Position numbers and translations under genes: made by a program | Origin: Acetobacter papayae JCM 25143 | GTDB taxonomy: Bacteria; Pseudomonadota; Alphaproteobacteria; Acetobacterales; Acetobacteraceae | DNA length: 64,000 nucleotides | Direction: 5' to 3' | NCBI RefSeq assembly: GCF_000613285.1 | Contig: NZ_BAIN01000001.1 | Coordinates: 1-64,000, forward strand | Part shown: one piece after another, positions 17,128 through 26,267 of the stretch | Numbering within the stretch: the first letter of the stretch is position 1 | How the letters are laid out: the number at the start of each line of letters is the position of its first letter | The notes under the pieces: generated by a model | Database searches by the model: none | The model's input: only the letters and a program-made list of their open reading frames with translations | Told to the model about the DNA's origin: nothing

Positions 17128-18287
17128 ATGAGTGCTGCTTGCTTTTCCACAGCTCTGGACCAGCTTGAAAGCGATATTCTGGCGGTCATGCGTGATCGTT
17201 CCCCAGCATGGTTGCGTAGCCAGCTTGCCAACGGGGCATATGTTTATGGGGCTGGCAATTTTGGCCGTCGGATTGCGCGGCAGATGGTGCAGGCCGGCCT
17301 GCCATGCCTTGGCATGATCGATCGTCGGGCTGGGGCTGATCTGGCCAGTATCGAGGGGCTGCCGGTGCTGCACCCTGACGCGATTACGCCCGAAATCGCG
17401 GCCGGAAAAGTTTTTGTGCTGGGTATATTGAACCCCCATAACGATATGGGAGAACTGGTTCGCCTCGGGCAGGATTATGGGTTTGAGCATGTTTTCTGGG
17501 GGGCGGATATTGTCGATGCGCTGGGTGCTTCGATTGGTGATTTCTGCTGAATGAACGCCAGTTTTTTATTGATCACTTCGAGCAGGTGCGCGCGCTTGCC
17601 AGCCTGCTGGGTGATGCGGTTTCGGTCGAAACACTGCTGTCTATCCTGCGGTTTCGCGTGATTGGGGGCAATGCGCCACAATCCCCTGTTCTGTCGCGCA
17701 AAATGTACCTGCCTGAAGATCTGCCGGGGTTTGATGCCCCTATCAGTTTTCTGGATGGTGGTGCTTATGATGGCGATACATTCCGGGGGCTGGTAAAGGC
17801 GGGGGTTTCAATCAATCGCTGGCTGGCTTTTGAGCCAGATGCCGCGAATTTTGAAAAACTGGCGCAGTTTGGCGAAAGCTGCGGTGCTCAAGCCACCTTC
17901 ATGCCGTGTGGCCTGTCTGACAGCATGCATCAGGTTTCGTTTGCGACAGGGAACGAGCAGGGGTCGCGTATTGTCGGCGGTCATGAGCCGGGTGGTGAGA
18001 GTATTCAGTGCGTGGCGGTGGATAAGGTTTTTCACGGCATTCCGGTTGATTACGTCAAGCTGGATATCGAAGGGGCCGAGGCTGCCGCCCTACGGGGTAT
18101 GAGTCAGACCATACGCCAGAATAATGCCCGGCTTGCGATCAGCGTTTATCATCGCCCCGAGGATATCTGGGCACTGCCGTTCCAGATCAGGGATATTCTG
18201 CCCGATGCGGATATCTTTTTGCGCCAGCACGAAAAAAACACGTTTGAAGTGGTGGCCTATGCAATCCCGCGCCCGCGTAAGATCTGA
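17128..18287 (+). CDS. FkbM family methyltransferase with N-terminal Rossmann-like domain (one frame break)
   Basis: About 386 residues in two parts. The N-terminal 135 residues contain a nucleotide-binding-like GAYVYGAGNFGRR and resemble the small Rossmann domains found in sugar-modifying enzymes. The C-terminal part is an FkbM methyltransferase: ISFLDGGAYDGDTFRGL, FEPDAANFEKL and VDYVKLDIEGAEAAAL. One base restored near 17543 (GATTTC(N)TGCTG) joins the parts through LLNERQFFIDHFEQVRAL; without it there would be two ORFs (stop at 17550, restart at 17586). GGAG precedes the ATG at 17128. It probably O-methylates a glycan or nucleotide sugar. The stop lies inside a hairpin. Confidence 0.8.
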
Positions 18288-18297
18288 CGCGGGCGCG
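18268..18297 (+). terminator. Hairpin spanning the FkbM stop codon
   Basis: A perfect 11-bp stem CGCGCCCGCGT (18268-18278) and ACGCGGGCGCG (18287-18297) with an 8-nt loop that holds most of the TGA stop codon. There is no T tract, so it may be a partial terminator or an mRNA-stabilising structure before the gene at 18333. Confidence 0.5.
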
Positions 18298-18332
18298 CCT
18301 GCCCGTTTCCTGCATTGTGGAAGAGATTATAA

Positions 18333-19586
18333 ATGACAAAAGTTGTGTACGTAGCGGCCAGTTCGCAAGGTGACATGCTGAACGGGCTGGGCCGTGCGCT
18401 GGGTCGGTGTTTTTCCGATGCGGGTTACGAGTTTGTCGAACTTGATCTGGCTTCCGGGGAGATGGCTCTGGCAGTTCTTAAAGAAAAGATCATCGGCCAG
18501 AATGTGGAGGTCGCCTTCAGCTTCATGGGTATTGGCGCTGATCTGGCCTTGAACGGACAGAATGGGCAGCAGCACAGGGTATGGGAAGAGTGCGGTATTC
18601 CGTTTGTTTCACTCTATGGAGATTCCCCCGCCCATTTTTTTGACCGTCATGTGGTCAGGAGCAGCAATTTCGCCACGCTGTACGGCTTTCCCGAGCATGC
18701 GGCCCTGCGCAGGCGGTTGCCGCTGGTTAATGGGGTAATCGGGACAATCGGGTCAGTTATGGTGGACCCGATGCGTCGGGAAGATGTTGATATCGAACGC
18801 AAGCGCTCCGGGCAGCTTCTTTTCCTGAAAAACACCCATAATCCGCAGGTTCTGTGGGATAGCTGGGAGAACGTACTGCCCCCGCGCATGCTCAAGGCCA
18901 TACGGGAAATTGCCACGTATCTGACGGAGAACATGAGTAACCCCGCAACCAATCAGATTGACGATATCGTTGTAGAGTATTTTGCCAACCATAATTTCGA
19001 TGTGCAGAGCCTCATAAAACTGCGCCTGTTCTTTATTTCAAACCTTGATCACTATCTGCGCTATGTAAAAGCAGCCTTTCTGGCAAACATACTGGCGGAG
19101 TTCCCGGTGCGCATTCAGGGCACCGGGTGGGGGCATGTTGACCTGTCCAATAAACGCTGCACTTATGTTGATTCCTGTAATTATCAGGAATCAACAGGGC
19201 TTATTCAAAGTTCTCTTGCAATGATCGATATGTCACCCAATACCGGACTGGCTGCGCATGACCGGGTCTGTCGTTCTTATGGCGCGTACACTCTGTGTCT
19301 GACAAACAGGCAGCCATTTTTTAATGACCTGCCTCGTGCAGATGAGTTTATGTTTGATTTCGAGCCCGATGCCATCAGGCATTGCGTAGCGGAAACCATC
19401 GCTCACCCTGACAGAACCATAGAGGCAGGGATTGAAGTTTCGACCTGTTTCCAGAAAAAATACGCGCCGGATATTTTCGTATCCACCGTTCTGGAACTGG
19501 CAGCCGCAATCCGGCTTGACCGGGTAAAAGCCCAGCCGGAAGGGCTGCCTGCCGGGTTTGTATGGCCTCCTGCATCATTGCAGTAA
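18333..19586 (+). CDS. Glycosyltransferase-like protein of the surface-sugar locus
   Basis: An intact 417-residue cytosolic protein without signal or membrane segments. The overall pattern resembles CgeB/GT-B-like glycosyltransferases: an N-terminal Rossmann-type half (VVYVAASSQGDMLNGLGRAL), then a C-terminal half with RIQGTGWG, SSLAMIDMSPNTGLAAHDR and FEPDAIRHCVAETIAHPDR, the usual nucleotide-sugar side of such enzymes. I cannot name the donor or linkage. It is 45 bp downstream of the FkbM gene on the same strand and is terminated by a hairpin before convergent cobT. Assignment is by pattern only. Confidence 0.6.
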   Translation: MTKVVYVAASSQGDMLNGLGRALGRCFSDAGYEFVELDLASGEMALAVLKEKIIGQNVEVAFSFMGIGADLALNGQNGQQHRVWEECGIPFVSLYGDSPAHFFDRHVVRSSNFATLYGFPEHAALRRRLPLVNGVIGTIGSVMVDPMRREDVDIERKRSGQLLFLKNTHNPQVLWDSWENVLPPRMLKAIREIATYLTENMSNPATNQIDDIVVEYFANHNFDVQSLIKLRLFFISNLDHYLRYVKAAFLANILAEFPVRIQGTGWGHVDLSNKRCTYVDSCNYQESTGLIQSSLAMIDMSPNTGLAAHDRVCRSYGAYTLCLTNRQPFFNDLPRADEFMFDFEPDAIRHCVAETIAHPDRTIEAGIEVSTCFQKKYAPDIFVSTVLELAAAIRLDRVKAQPEGLPAGFVWPPASLQ

Positions 19587-19595
19587 AAACGGACT

Positions 19596-19630
19596 GCAAG
19601 AGAATGCGCCTTCCCGGTGCGCTCTCTTGC
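19596..19630. terminator. Hairpin between convergent genes (glycosyltransferase-like / cobT)
   Basis: GCAAGAG (19596-19602) pairs with CTCTTGC (19624-19630), with further inner pairing of GCGCC/GGTGCGC across a short loop. It sits between two converging stop codons and probably acts on both strands; no long T tract. Confidence 0.55.
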
Positions 19631-19640
19631 TCAGGCCGCT

Positions 19641-21564
19641 CTAGCGCGTGCGTCGGGGGGCGCGTTCATCAAACAGGCTCGACAGGGCCTGTAGCATGGT
19701 GCCCCCGAGTTCTTCCGCATCGGTGATTGTCACGGCTTTCTGGTAATAGCGCGTGACATCATGGCCGATGCCGATGGCGGTCAGTTCCACCGGGCTTCGG
19801 TTTTCTATCAGCGTGATTACCTCGCGCAGATGGTCTTCCAGATAGGAGGCGGGGTTTACGGACAGGGTGCTGTCATCCACCGGCGCGCGTCTGAAATAAC
19901 CATAAGGATTTTGCGGGCTTCCGGGCGGCTTTTCAGCCGTTTCCATGCCCAGAGCAGGGCCTCGCCATCAATGTTTTCTTTTAAAAGCCCCTCGCGCAGC
20001 ATCAGGCCCAGATTGGTGCGTGCCCGACGCCACGGTGTATCCGCCGCCTTATAGATGATGTGCCGCAGGTCATTGAGCCTGCCGGGGTTGGCGGGTTTGT
20101 GGTCTGTCAGCCATTGCTCACGGCTTTGCCCGCCTTTCCATGCGCGGGTGGTAAAGCGAGAATTTCCACCTTTACGTTGCAGCGCTCCAGCGTGCGGGCC
20201 AGAATATCGCCACAGGCCGCCGCCACCGAAATAGGGCGCCCCCGCATGGAGCCGGAATTGTCCAGTAACAGGGTGACAACCGTATCGCGGAATTCCGTCT
20301 CCCGTTCCTGTTTATAGGACAGCGAGAGAGACGGGTTGGCCACAATGCGTGACAGTCTGCCCGCATCCAACATGCCTTCTTCCAGATCGAACGACCAGGA
20401 GCGGGTCTGCTGGGCCATCAGGCGGCGTTGCAGGCGGTTGGCCAGACGCGACACAACGCCGTGCAGGGTAGCGAGTTGCAGGTCAAGCTGGTGGCGCAGG
20501 CGGGAGAGTTCCTCCGGGTCGCATAGGTCTTCGGCGGGAACTTCCTCATCAAACCGGGTGGTATAGGCATGGTAGCTGCGTGCGGTATCGCCGGGGTCTA
20601 TTTCGGCCCGGCTACCGGGGCCTGCGGCCTCGCCCGTGCCTTCGGCCATGCCGGAGTCCTGTTCGTCCTCTCCAGTATCGGGTGCGCTGTCCCCACTCCC
20701 CGCCATGAGTTGAGGCTGACTGACAGCATCTTCAAGATCAGGTTCCTGCTCGGGGCTTTGTTCCGGTTGATCCGCCGGGGGCTGCTCGGAGGTATCCTCG
20801 GGCATGTCCGAGGTGTCGCCACCGGGGTCTTCGCTGTTTTCGTTTTCTTCCTGTGCCGTGTCGTCTTCTGCCAGAGCGCAGGCGGCCAGTAGGCGCCGGG
20901 TGGCGCGGGCATAGGCGGTTTGGCTTTCCTGATCGCGGGCGAGGGTGTCCAGCACGCTCAGGGCCTGCGGGGGCAGGGTGGCCTTCCATTTTTCCACAAT
21001 AGTGCGTGCGGCTTCGGGTATGGGCTCACCGGTCAGCTTTTCACGGGCCAGCAGTTCAAGCCCGACCACGGGTGAAAGCTGTGTGGGGTCTGTCAGGCGC
21101 TCCAGCCCTGCAGCCTGCACGTCCTGTTCAAGGCGCTGGCGCAGATTGGCGGCCACGCCACGCATATGGCGCGAACCCAGTGATTCGATACGGGCTTGCT
21201 CCAGCGCGTCATAGACCTCGCGCGCCATGGTTTCGGCAGGCTGGCGTGCCGCGTGCAGGGTAAAGTCGTGGTGCTTGAGGCGCAGCGCCTGCGCGTCCGC
21301 CACGCCGCGCAGGCGCTGTTTTTCATCCTCGTTCAGCGAGAGCGACGGATTTTGCAAGCGGACTTTGCCGCCGAGGCTGAGCGGTGCCAGCGGCATGTTA
21401 CCGCTATGGAATGACACATCGGCTTCCTGCCCGCCGCCCATGGCGCGCAGGGTGGCCGCTGTGGCCTGCCGAAAAGCATCGGCGCGTTTTTCCGCCTCCT
21501 CGCGCGAGAGGCGGGGCAAAAGCGCCGTTGGATTTTTTGGCGGGTCTTGTGTTGTGTCAGCCAT
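19641..21564 (-). CDS. cobT: Cobaltochelatase subunit CobT (two frame breaks)
   Basis: CobT, with CobS and CobN, forms the aerobic ATP-dependent cobaltochelatase of vitamin B12 synthesis. About 640 residues. The N-terminal half includes a long acidic Glu/Asp/Pro stretch, and the C-terminal half is a von Willebrand A-type domain with the metal site DNSGSMRG (DxSxS). The C-terminus is reached only by restoring one base near 20156 ([20 protein letters not shown]) and one near 19888 ([14 protein letters not shown]). Both losses turn GGC into GC. It lies 25 bp downstream of cobS. Confidence 0.92.
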
Positions 21565-21589
21565 AACCAGCCTGCTCCGGTCTGAGGTA

Positions 21590-22595
21590 TTACGCCGTGC
21601 GGGCGGGCAGCGGGCTACTGTTGAAGCAGCGCTGGTAATATTCGGCCACCATGGCGCGCTCGGCCTCGTCGCACTTGTTCAGGAACGTTAGGCGGAAAGC
21701 AAAGGCCGTATCCTTGAAAATCTGATCGTTTTCGGCCCATGCGATAACAGAGCGGGGGGACATGACGGTGGATAGATCACCCGCCATGAAGCCAGCGCGC
21801 GTCAGGGCGGCGAGGGCAACCATCTGCTCGATTTTGGCGCGGGCCTGCGTGTCGTTTTCCGCGATTCCCATGCGGGAGCAGATAATGCCCACCTCCTGTC
21901 TGTGGGGCAGATAGTTGAGCGAGGTGACGATGTTCCAGCGGTCCATCTGCCCCTGATTGATCTGCTGCGTGCCGTGATACAGGCCCGTGGTATCACCCAG
22001 ACCCACCGTATTGGCGGTAGCGAACAGGCGGAACCACGGGTTGGGCGTAATGACACGGTTCTGATCCAGCAGGGTCAGCTTGCCTTCGACTTCCAGCACG
22101 CGCTGGATCACGAACATGACATCGGGTCGCCCGGCATCGTATTCATCAAATACGAGCGCGCAGGGGCGTTGCAGGCACCACGCAGCAGGCCTTCCTGAAA
22201 CTCGGTAATCTGCTGGCCATCACGCACCACGATGGCGTCCTTGCCGACGAGGTCGATACGCGAAACATGGCTGTCGAGGTTGATGCGAATGCACGGCCAG
22301 TTCAGCCGGGCGGCAATCTGCTCCACATGGAGGATTTACCCGTGCCGTGGAAGCCCTGCACCATCACCCGGCGGTTGAAGGCAAAGCCTGCCAGAATGGC
22401 CAGCGTGGTGTCGTGGTCGAACAGATAGGCCGGATCAATCGGGGGTACATGGTCCGTGCGGATAGAAAAGGCCGGAACGGTCATGTCGGTATCAAGGCCG
22501 AAGACCTCACGGACAGACACGTTCAGGTCGGGAACGGAAATGGCCGAGATAGGGGGCAGATCGCCCGTGGAGGGCTGGGTGGAGAGGTCCGTCAT
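21590..22595 (-). CDS. cobS: Cobaltochelatase subunit CobS, AAA+ ATPase (two frame breaks)
   Basis: CobS is the AAA+ motor partner of CobT. About 335 residues. Walker A is GFHGTGKSS, followed in another frame by [19 protein letters not shown], then [11 protein letters not shown] (Walker B region) and [19 protein letters not shown] (sensor region). Breaks near 22330 (TCCTCC(C)ATGTGG) and 22182 (CTGCTGC(C)GTGGTGC) each need one restored base. Start ATG is at 22595. Upstream on the same strand is the J-domain gene, an order common in alphaproteobacteria. CobN is not in the window. Confidence 0.93.
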
Positions 22596-22665
22596 GATGA
22601 TCCGTCTGGTCGTAAGGTGAAACGCCCTGCGTGCCTGCGGGGTCTGGCAGGTGCAGGATACATGA

Positions 22666-23274
22666 TCAGTTTGTTTTTTCGAGGCCTTCTGACATCAGAT
22701 GTGTGCGAAGCATGGTAAAGGCTACGTTGATCTGCTTGAGGCGTTCTTCCGCCGCGCGGTCTCCGTTGTTGGTATCGGGGTGGTGGCGGCGGGCCAGCGT
22801 GCGATACTGCGTTTTGGCGTCTTCCATCGAAACGGGCCATGGCAGACCCAGCACCGCCAGCGCTTCACGCAGGGGCGGGGGGGCTGCGGGTGTTGCGCGC
22901 GAGCGGGCCTGTTCAGCCCGGCTGCGGCGGCTGCGCCCCAGAATGTCCAGCGGGTCGAGAATGTCTTCTTCCGTGGTGTTGTGGTTTTTGGGCGAGCCTG
23001 CCTGCCCAAAGGTCCATGTCGGGCGGTCCCAGCGGGCATCGGCGCGCAGATGGGCCTCGATCTGTCCGGGGCTCATGCCTTTGTAGTAATCCCAGCGCGC
23101 GTTATACTCGCGCACATGCTCGAGGCAGAACCAGTAATACTGGTTCAGCGTCTCGCGTGAGCGGGGGGCGCGGTAGCCTGCCGCGTTTGAGCAGTTCGGC
23201 ATGTCGCAGCAACGCTGCGGCGCGTCGGGGTCCGGGTCAAACGCGCGGGCGCGGGTGTTCCTTGGCTTGGTCAT
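22666..23274 (-). CDS. DnaJ-domain protein upstream of cobS
   Basis: An intact 202-residue protein with the J domain at the C-terminus: LGLPWPVSMEDAKTQYRTLA then RRHHPDTNNGDRAAEERLKQIN, including the HPD tripeptide needed to stimulate a DnaK-type ATPase. The N-terminal half has CCDMPNCSNAAGYRAP and a WFCLEHVREYN segment, possibly a small zinc site. It is not DnaJ itself (no Gly/Phe or zinc-finger core). Proteins of this type are regularly found beside cobS and bolA in alphaproteobacteria; a chaperone role for the chelatase is conceivable but unproven. The TGA lies 70 bp before cobS. Confidence 0.88.
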   Translation of the reverse strand: MTKPRNTRARAFDPDPDAPQRCCDMPNCSNAAGYRAPRSRETLNQYYWFCLEHVREYNARWDYYKGMSPGQIEAHLRADARWDRPTWTFGQAGSPKNHNTTEEDILDPLDILGRSRRSRAEQARSRATPAAPPPLREALAVLGLPWPVSMEDAKTQYRTLARRHHPDTNNGDRAAEERLKQINVAFTMLRTHLMSEGLEKTN

Positions 23275-23325
23275 TTCCTGTTATTTGCGTTGCAAACGCA
23301 TCAGTCGCAAGGGGTTAATGCCGAT

Positions 23326-23667
23326 ATGAGCAGTCTTTCGGATTCTGCCACGGGTTCTGTTCCCTCCAAAGCACGCGCCGGACGCATGCACCACAAACTG
23401 CTCGCGGCCTTTCAGCCCCAGCGGCTTGAAATGCTCGACGAAAGCAGCCGCCATGCCCACCATGTTTCCATGGTGCGTGGCCCGGATGCGGGAGCCACCG
23501 AAACGCATTTCCGTATGCTGATCGTCTCCAAGGCGTTTGAAGGCGTCAGCCGCGTTAACCGTTCACGCATGGTGCATGATGTGCTGGCCGATGAACTGAA
23601 CAGCGGGCTGCACGCTCTTGCACTGACCCTGCGCACCCCGCAGGAAGAAGAAAGCCATACGGCATGA
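23326..23667 (+). CDS. BolA family protein
   Basis: About 113 residues. The BolA fold is seen in KLLAAFQPQRLEMLDESSRH, THFRMLIVSKAFEGVSRVNR and SRMVHDVLADEL; the invariant histidine and the VNRSRMVH signature are present. BolA proteins pair with monothiol glutaredoxins to bind or move Fe-S clusters. ATG 23326 is preferred to the upstream TTG at 23290. The last codons overlap the next gene (ATGA at 23664-23667). It is divergent from the J-domain gene. Confidence 0.93.
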   Translation: MSSLSDSATGSVPSKARAGRMHHKLLAAFQPQRLEMLDESSRHAHHVSMVRGPDAGATETHFRMLIVSKAFEGVSRVNRSRMVHDVLADELNSGLHALALTLRTPQEEESHTA

Positions 23668-24224
23668 GCCTGTGGCAACATATCCGGCGCAGTGCCCTGC
23701 TGTTACCCCTGCTGCTGGCCGCGTGCGCTGGCCAAGGCATGCAGGGCGCATCGTCAGAACGCGATATCGCGCGGGTCGAGGCGTATTTCCATACGGTCGA
23801 CCTCAAGGCGGCTCCTTTCTCGCAGGTCTGGCCTGATGGTGCCGTGGGTAGCGGGGAACTGGCCTACCATCCCGGCTATCTGGATATGCGCTTTACCGCT
23901 CCGCACCCCATGACCCTGCATGCCGAAGGCCGCCATGCTGTTTTTACGGACAGTGCGACAGGGGCTGAAACCCGCATAGGGCTGGCCCATAACCCGCTTG
24001 GGTTGCTGCTGGACAACCCGGTGCATCTGGGGGGCGCGGTGACCGTGACCGATATCCGCCATGCCCCCGGCGTGCTCCAGCTTTCCCTCGCCCGGACGGA
24101 TAACCCGTCGCAGGGGCTGGTGACGCTCCGCTTTCGCGATTCTGCGGCGCGTCTGGCACTCTATGAGGTGCGGATTGTCGATGAACGACGCCGTGTGACG
24201 GTGATTACGCTGGGGTCAGGCTAG
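23664..24224 (+). CDS. LolA-like lipoprotein
   Basis: An intact 186-residue protein whose body matches the LolA family (lipoprotein carrier): [49 protein letters not shown]. Unlike classical soluble LolA, the N-terminus ([16 protein letters not shown]) ends in a lipobox LAAC, so it should be lipid-anchored in the envelope. It is translationally coupled to bolA and converges with lipB, whose restored end overlaps it by 20 bp. It may be a second, specialised lipid or lipoprotein-binding LolA-like protein; the main lolA may be elsewhere. Confidence 0.75.
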   Translation: MSLWQHIRRSALLLPLLLAACAGQGMQGASSERDIARVEAYFHTVDLKAAPFSQVWPDGAVGSGELAYHPGYLDMRFTAPHPMTLHAEGRHAVFTDSATGAETRIGLAHNPLGLLLDNPVHLGGAVTVTDIRHAPGVLQLSLARTDNPSQGLVTLRFRDSAARLALYEVRIVDERRRVTVITLGSG

Positions 24225-24905
24225 GCTCAACCGGTTGCAGGGCGGAGGGCTGGCTGCCAAAAACGGTGGGCCAGCATTCCACCAGCGCCTGATCCAGTGC
24301 GGCCATATCCGTATCAAGCCAAGGCGGCGAAAGCTGGTAACGCCGAACTCCCTGATGCCACAGGGTACGATTCCGTCAAAATCTTCCAGCCGGGGGGCAA
24401 GGTTTATGGCAATGCCATGCCAGCTTACCCAGCGTGAAATGCGCACCCCGATTGCGGCAATTTTTTCTTCCATGCCGCTGGCCGGGTCTTGCACCCATAC
24501 GCCAACACGCCCTTCGCGCACTTCTCCTTTAATGCCGAAACGCGCGAGAGCCGCGATAATCCAGCGTTCGAGTGCCTGTACATAAGCACGCAGGTCGCGG
24601 GCGGGAACATCCCCATGGGGGCGTTGCAGGTCAAGCATGGCATAGGCAATGCGCTGGCCCGGCCCATGGTAGGTCCACTGTCCACCCCGTCCGGCGGGGT
24701 AGGTGGGGTAACCGGCGGGGTTGAACAGGTCTTCCGTCCGGGCGGAGGTGCCTGCAGTGTAAAGCGGCGGGTGTTCGAGCAGCCAGACGCGCTCTGGTAC
24801 CCCCGTTGCCCGGATGTCGCGTGCAATCTGCTCCATGCGCGACAGGGCCTGCGGGTAAGGAACTGTTTTTTTGCTGATTTCCCACAAAATATGTTCTTTG
24901 GTCAT
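24205..24905 (-). CDS. lipB: Octanoyltransferase LipB (one frame break)
   Basis: LipB moves octanoyl from ACP to lipoyl domains, the first step of endogenous lipoate synthesis. Seen are [31 protein letters not shown] (the RGGxxTxHGPGQ signature), [19 protein letters not shown] (Lys of the Cys-Lys dyad in KIAAIGVR) and GIVPCGI (catalytic Cys). Near 24318 one base is missing (GGC(C)TTGATACG); restoring it gives [19 protein letters not shown] and a stop at 24205 instead of the unlikely tail ending at 24216. About 233 residues, normal for the family. Confidence 0.93.
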
Positions 24906-24977
24906 TGCCGCGTGTCCATGGTTCGGTTATATGCCTCTCACCACACGGTATCGCCTTTTTGGTACCGGTTGTCACGG

Positions 24978-25063
24978 GCGGTCGTGGCGGAATGGTAGAC
25001 GCGCAAGCTTGAGGTGCTTGTGGGGGAAACCCCGTGGAAGTTCGAGTCTTCTCGACCGCACCA
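24978..25063 (+). tRNA. tRNA-Leu (GAG)
   Basis: A complete class II tRNA: acceptor GCGGTCG (24978-24984) pairs with CGACCGC (25053-25059). The anticodon stem CAAGC/GCTTG encloses the loop TTGAGGT with anticodon GAG. A long variable arm (GGGGGAAACCCC core) identifies it as leucine type, the T-arm has TTCGAGT, and CCA is encoded. Total 86 nt. A terminator hairpin lies about 30 bp downstream. Confidence 0.95.
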
Positions 25064-25383
25064 TTTTTCTCCAGAAAAATGACAAATTCAGAATCCCTCC
25101 CTGGTAAGGGGAGGGGCTGTTTTTGTGTCTTCGGGTCCGGCACTGATCCGAATTTGGCCTCTGGCCTGTCATATTCGCGCCGTTCTTTTCCTGTCTATGG
25201 GAATGGCCGCGCGAGCGGAGATATGTAACAAGAGATACTATTGGCTGGCAGAGTGGAGCCGTGTTGCCCCAAGGATGGGTGGCGGCGTGTTCTGGTCTGG
25301 TGGCACGGTCTGGCTGGTGGCGACATGCTGCATGGTCGGTCTGAATGGTTGAGACTCAACGTGATTTTCTAAGGTGTGCATTC
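25064..25383. other. Intergenic region between tRNA-Leu and galU
   Basis: About 320 bp. The first 60 bp hold the tRNA terminator. The rest has no supported gene: a 75-codon frame at 25125-25352 lacks family resemblance and a ribosome site. The galU promoter must lie here, but no convincing -35/-10 pair was found. Confidence 0.5.
25095..25124 (+). terminator. Terminator downstream of tRNA-Leu
   Basis: Stem CCCTCCC (25095-25101) and GGGAGGG (25109-25115) around the loop TGGTAAG, followed by GCTGTTTTT. A typical factor-independent terminator for the tRNA transcript. Confidence 0.8.
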
Positions 25384-26267
25384 GTGTCCAAACCCAAGCC
25401 TTTACGTAAAGCAGTTCTGCCGGTTGCAGGGCTGGGAACGCGCTTTCTGCCGGCCACCAAGCCATGCCCAAGGAAATGCTGCCGGTTGTAGACAAGCCCC
25501 TTATCCAGTACGCGATCGATGAAGCACGTGCTGCGGGTATCGAGGAATTCTGTCTGATCACGGGGCGCGGCAAAGATTCCCTGATTGATTATTTCGATAT
25601 TGCCTACGAGCTTGAAACCACGCTGAAAGAACGCAACAAGCTGGATTGTCTGGAGGCGCTTGGCCCCAGCTCCATTCAGGCCGGTTCGCTCATGGCAGTG
25701 CGCCAGCAGGAGCCGCTTGGTCTGGGACACGCCATCTGGTGCGCACGCGCATTCATTGGTGACGACCCGTTTGCCATTCTGCTGCCGGATGATCTGGTTC
25801 AGTCTGAAAAAGGCTGCCTCAAGCAGTTGGCCGAAGCGTATAATGAAACGGGCGGCAGTGTTGTGGCAGTGTCGGAAGTGCCGCGTGAGCACACGAACCG
25901 CTACGGTATTCTCGATGTTGGCAAGGATGACGGGCATCTGGTCGAGGTGCGCGGGCTGGTTGAAAAACCCAAGCCCGAGGACGCTCCTTCCAATCTGTCC
26001 ATTATTGGCCGTTACGTGCTGACCCCGCATGTCATGCGGCATCTGGCCAAGCTGGAGCGCGGCGCGGGTGGTGAAGTGCAGTTGACCGACGCCATGGCCA
26101 AAACCATTGGCGAGGTACCATTCCACGGACTGCGCTACGAAGGTACGCGTTACGACTGCGGCAACAAGCTTGGCTTCCTTGAAGCCCAGATTGCCTTTGC
26201 TCTGCAGCGCCCGGAACTGGCTGAGGGCGTGCGCGCCTTCCTGCCCAAGTATGAGGGGCAGAAATAA
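25384..26267 (+). CDS. galU: UTP--glucose-1-phosphate uridylyltransferase GalU (one frame break)
   Basis: Makes UDP-glucose for exopolysaccharide, LPS and trehalose. About 294 residues. The N-terminus (KAVLPVAGLGTRFLPATK) lies in one frame from GTG 25384, and the rest (MPKEMLPVVDKPLIQYAIDEA onward) in another; one G restored near 25461 gives the universal PATKAMPKEMLP. Further signatures are ILLPDDLVQ, GLVEKPKPEDAPS and the C-terminal YDCGNKLGFLEA. The next gene starts in its stop codon (TAATG at 26267), so the two form an operon. Confidence 0.95.

Noticed and set aside
8156-19586. Defence island or phage module
   Set aside because: Every recognisable gene is a nucleotide-sugar, methyl- or glycosyltransferase-type enzyme; no integrase, restriction or phage genes were seen.
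25125-25352. A 75-codon frame after tRNA-Leu
   Set aside because: No ribosome site, no motif, composition like its intergenic surroundings.
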